From Pseudomonadota bacterium (GTDB lineage Bacteria > Pseudomonadota > Gammaproteobacteria > Acidithiobacillales > Acidithiobacillaceae): a stretch of 7,566 nt of DNA. This document shows positions 6,374 through 7,566 of the stretch, piece after piece; the first letter of the stretch is position 1, and the number at the start of each line of letters is the position of its first letter. Made by a program: the position numbers and the translations under genes. Location: the NCBI GenBank assembly GCA_021839095.1, contig JAKCBU010000044.1, forward strand, positions 1 through 7,566, in the 5' to 3' direction. The notes beneath the pieces are model-generated. The model saw only the letters and a list, made by a program, of their open reading frames with translations. It was not told the DNA's origin and did not search any database.

Positions 6374-7399
6374 TCAGGGTTGCGAGAGGGCGCGGCCCAG
6401 CAATTGCGCCGTTCCATCCACCAATGGAATGATCTGCTGGTAAGGCATCCGCATCGGCCCGATCACGCCCAGCACTCCCACGACCTCGCCGTCGACACTG
6501 TAGGGCGCGGACACGACACTGCAATCCGTGAGCGGCGCATAACCCGATTCCTCGCCGATAAAAATACGCACATCGCTCCCGCGCATACTCTCATCCAGCA
6601 GGTGCACCAAGTCACGCTTCTGCCGCACCGCCACGAGAAGTTCGCGCAGGCGTTCGCTCCCCGCCAGTTCCGGCTGATCCAGCCATTGAAACTCGCCCTC
6701 GATAAGCATGCGCTGCTGATCTTCCTCCAGCATCTCCTCACCCAACTCCATGGCGCTGCGTAGAACACGATCCATTTCGTGGCGGGACTGTTGCAGATCC
6801 CGCTGCAGGTTATGGATGACCTCCTGAAGCGGTCGGCCACCATAAGTGGCATTGAAGAAGTTGGCGGCCTGCGCCAGATCCGCCGCACCCAGGGGATGCT
6901 CCGTGCGAATCAGCCGATTCTCCACATCCCCCTTGTCGGTGACAAAGATGGCCAGCACCTCGCGCTCGCGCAACGCGATAAAGTCCACATGCCGCAAAAT
7001 CCTCGTCGCGCGCCGTGGCACCCGCACAAAACCTGCCATGTGCGTCAGTTCAGAAAGAATACCCGTGGCAGCATGCAGCACCTGCTCCGTATCCGGAGCG
7101 CGAAAACCGATACGGTGCACCAGCAAGCGGTTGGACTCTGCCGACAGCGGCACCACGCGCAACAACGCATCGACAAAAAAACGATAACCGACATGGGTGG
7201 GGATACGTCCAGCAGAGGTGTGCGGCGAGATCAGGTAGCCCTCGTCCTCCAGATCGGCCATGACATTACGCACGGTGGCCGGGCTGATGTTGAGACCCGC
7301 GTCACGCGCCAGTTGGCGACTGCCGACCGGCACCCCCTTCGCGATGTGCTGTTCCACGAGAGATTTAAGCAGGTGACGGGCGCGCGCGTCCATGGCCAT
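6374..7399 (-). CDS. hrcA: Heat-inducible transcription repressor HrcA
   Basis: Represses class I heat-shock operons by binding CIRCE; GroEL is known to promote its activity, coupling repression to chaperone supply. The 341-residue protein opens with a winged helix (about 5-75) showing VPVGSRQLARDAGLNISPATVRNVMADLEDEGYL and the family signature PHTSAGRIPT (59-68) followed by GYRFFVD (71-77). A GAF-like ligand/dimer domain and the C-terminal VVGVLGVIGPMRMPY segment follow. The ATG at 7399 was chosen because GAGG (7405-7408) lies 5 nt upstream and the protein then starts just before the DNA-binding domain. An in-frame GTG at 7438 would add 13 residues but has no ribosome-binding site, and a second ATG sits at 7393. 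A CIRCE site lies about 110 bp upstream, implying autoregulation. It ends 75 bp before grpE. Confidence 0.97.
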   Translation of the reverse strand: MAMDARARHLLKSLVEQHIAKGVPVGSRQLARDAGLNISPATVRNVMADLEDEGYLISPHTSAGRIPTHVGYRFFVDALLRVVPLSAESNRLLVHRIGFRAPDTEQVLHAATGILSELTHMAGFVRVPRRATRILRHVDFIALREREVLAIFVTDKGDVENRLIRTEHPLGAADLAQAANFFNATYGGRPLQEVIHNLQRDLQQSRHEMDRVLRSAMELGEEMLEEDQQRMLIEGEFQWLDQPELAGSERLRELLVAVRQKRDLVHLLDESMRGSDVRIFIGEESGYAPLTDCSVVSAPYSVDGEVVGVLGVIGPMRMPYQQIIPLVDGTAQLLGRALSQP

Positions 7400-7445
7400 C
7401 AGCGCCTCGGCCCCAAGACACCCGTTCGCCTGCCCCACATATCGA

Positions 7446-7473
7446 GCAAAGCGAACCGCTGCAAAGAACGGCT
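7446..7473. repeat. Imperfect tandem duplication in the hrcA leader
   Basis: GCAAAGCGAACCGCT (7446-7460) is followed directly by GCAAAGAACGGCT (7461-7473). Removing two bases from the first copy gives 12 of 13 identical positions. It lies in the presumed untranslated leader between CIRCE and the hrcA start. Confidence 0.6.
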
Positions 7474-7476
7474 AAA

Positions 7477-7493
7477 CTTCACTGGCTTCACTG
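7477..7493. repeat. 8-bp direct repeat in the hrcA leader
   Basis: CTTCACTG occurs at 7477-7484 and 7486-7493, separated by one G. The second copy extends into a small imperfect palindrome CTTCACTGAAG (7486-7496). It lies between CIRCE and the neighbouring tandem duplication, 10 bp from the CIRCE edge. Function unknown; slippage is the simplest origin. Confidence 0.65.
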
Positions 7494-7505
7494 AAGGAAT
7501 CATCC

Positions 7506-7532
7506 TTGGCACTCTACCATCACGAGTGCCAA
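7506..7532. promoter_or_regulatory. CIRCE operator (HrcA-binding inverted repeat)
   Basis: TTGGCACTC (7506-7514), nine bases, then GAGTGCCAA (7524-7532): a perfect 9-9-9 inverted repeat. It matches the CIRCE consensus TTAGCACTC-N9-GAGTGCTAA except for one symmetric change in each arm (A to G and T to C), so symmetry is kept. It lies directly downstream of the -10 of the predicted hrcA promoter, so bound HrcA would block initiation, and in RNA it would form a 5'-leader hairpin. Position ahead of hrcA itself makes the call very secure. Confidence 0.97.
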
Positions 7533-7533
7533 T

Positions 7534-7561
7534 AATTTAGCAAAAAATGATGGCGACGCAA
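7534..7561 (-). promoter_or_regulatory. Predicted vegetative promoter for hrcA
   Basis: On the minus strand TTGCGT (7556-7561) and TAAATT (7534-7539) are 16 bp apart. Matches to the sigma-70 hexamers are modest (three and four of six), but the position immediately before CIRCE is the usual one for CIRCE-controlled promoters and the region is AT-rich. A start near 7527 would fall inside CIRCE and leave a leader of about 125-130 nt before the hrcA ATG. The window ends only 5 bp upstream, so nothing further can be seen. Confidence 0.5.
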
Positions 7562-7566
7562 AGAAT

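Noticed and set aside
7400..7438. A GTG start extending hrcA by 13 residues.
   Set aside because: No ribosome-binding site upstream, whereas the ATG at 7399 has GAGG at 5-nt spacing and fits the family N-terminus.
6779..7540. A 253-codon plus-strand frame crossing hrcA and its leader.
   Set aside because: It runs antisense to the HrcA DNA-binding domain and straight through CIRCE; no family resemblance.

Overview
The window is a single-strand block from a proteobacterial chromosome. All eight genes are on the minus strand, packed with short gaps, and every one belongs to a recognisable family. Read in transcription order (from high to low coordinates) they are hrcA, grpE, dnaK, dnaJ, dapB, an IsdG-like small monooxygenase, mrp/apbC and the first part of dcd, which runs off the left edge. 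GC content looks high. Protein styles (Dcd beginning MSIKSDRW, a type I DnaJ, a dnaJ-dapB junction) and the use of both a CIRCE element and a sigma-32-like promoter point to a beta/gamma-proteobacterium; an Acidithiobacillus-type organism is my best guess. That assignment is inference, not proven.

Regulatory layout: at the right end (about 7400-7566) lies the hrcA leader. It has a perfect 9-9-9 CIRCE inverted repeat just downstream of a weak sigma-70-like promoter, then two back-to-back short tandem duplications before the hrcA start. The 75-bp gap between hrcA and grpE holds an almost textbook heat-shock sigma (RpoH/sigma-32) promoter: CTTGAAA, 14 bp, CCCCATAT. So hrcA appears to be under HrcA/CIRCE repression, while grpE-dnaK-dnaJ can also be driven separately by RpoH. 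Imperfect inverted repeats lie at the hrcA/grpE, grpE/dnaK and dnaK/dnaJ junctions. The dnaK/dnaJ one resembles a leaky terminator and would lower dnaJ expression relative to dnaK.

The chaperone genes form the DnaK folding machine: DnaK (ATPase and substrate binding), DnaJ (co-chaperone that stimulates hydrolysis) and GrpE (nucleotide exchange). dapB (lysine/diaminopimelate synthesis) starts inside the stop codon of dnaJ (TGATG), so it is probably translationally coupled. The 29-bp gaps after dapB and after mrp suggest that the transcript may continue into the monooxygenase, the Fe-S carrier ATPase Mrp and dCTP deaminase. A weak promoter-like sequence at the end of dapB could give these genes some independence.

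I found no mobile element, CRISPR array, tRNA, rRNA or unfamiliar gene system. The region is conserved housekeeping and stress-response DNA. The points worth a second look are regulatory (dual heat-shock control, junction hairpins, leader duplications) and a few unusual residues in DapB and DnaK.
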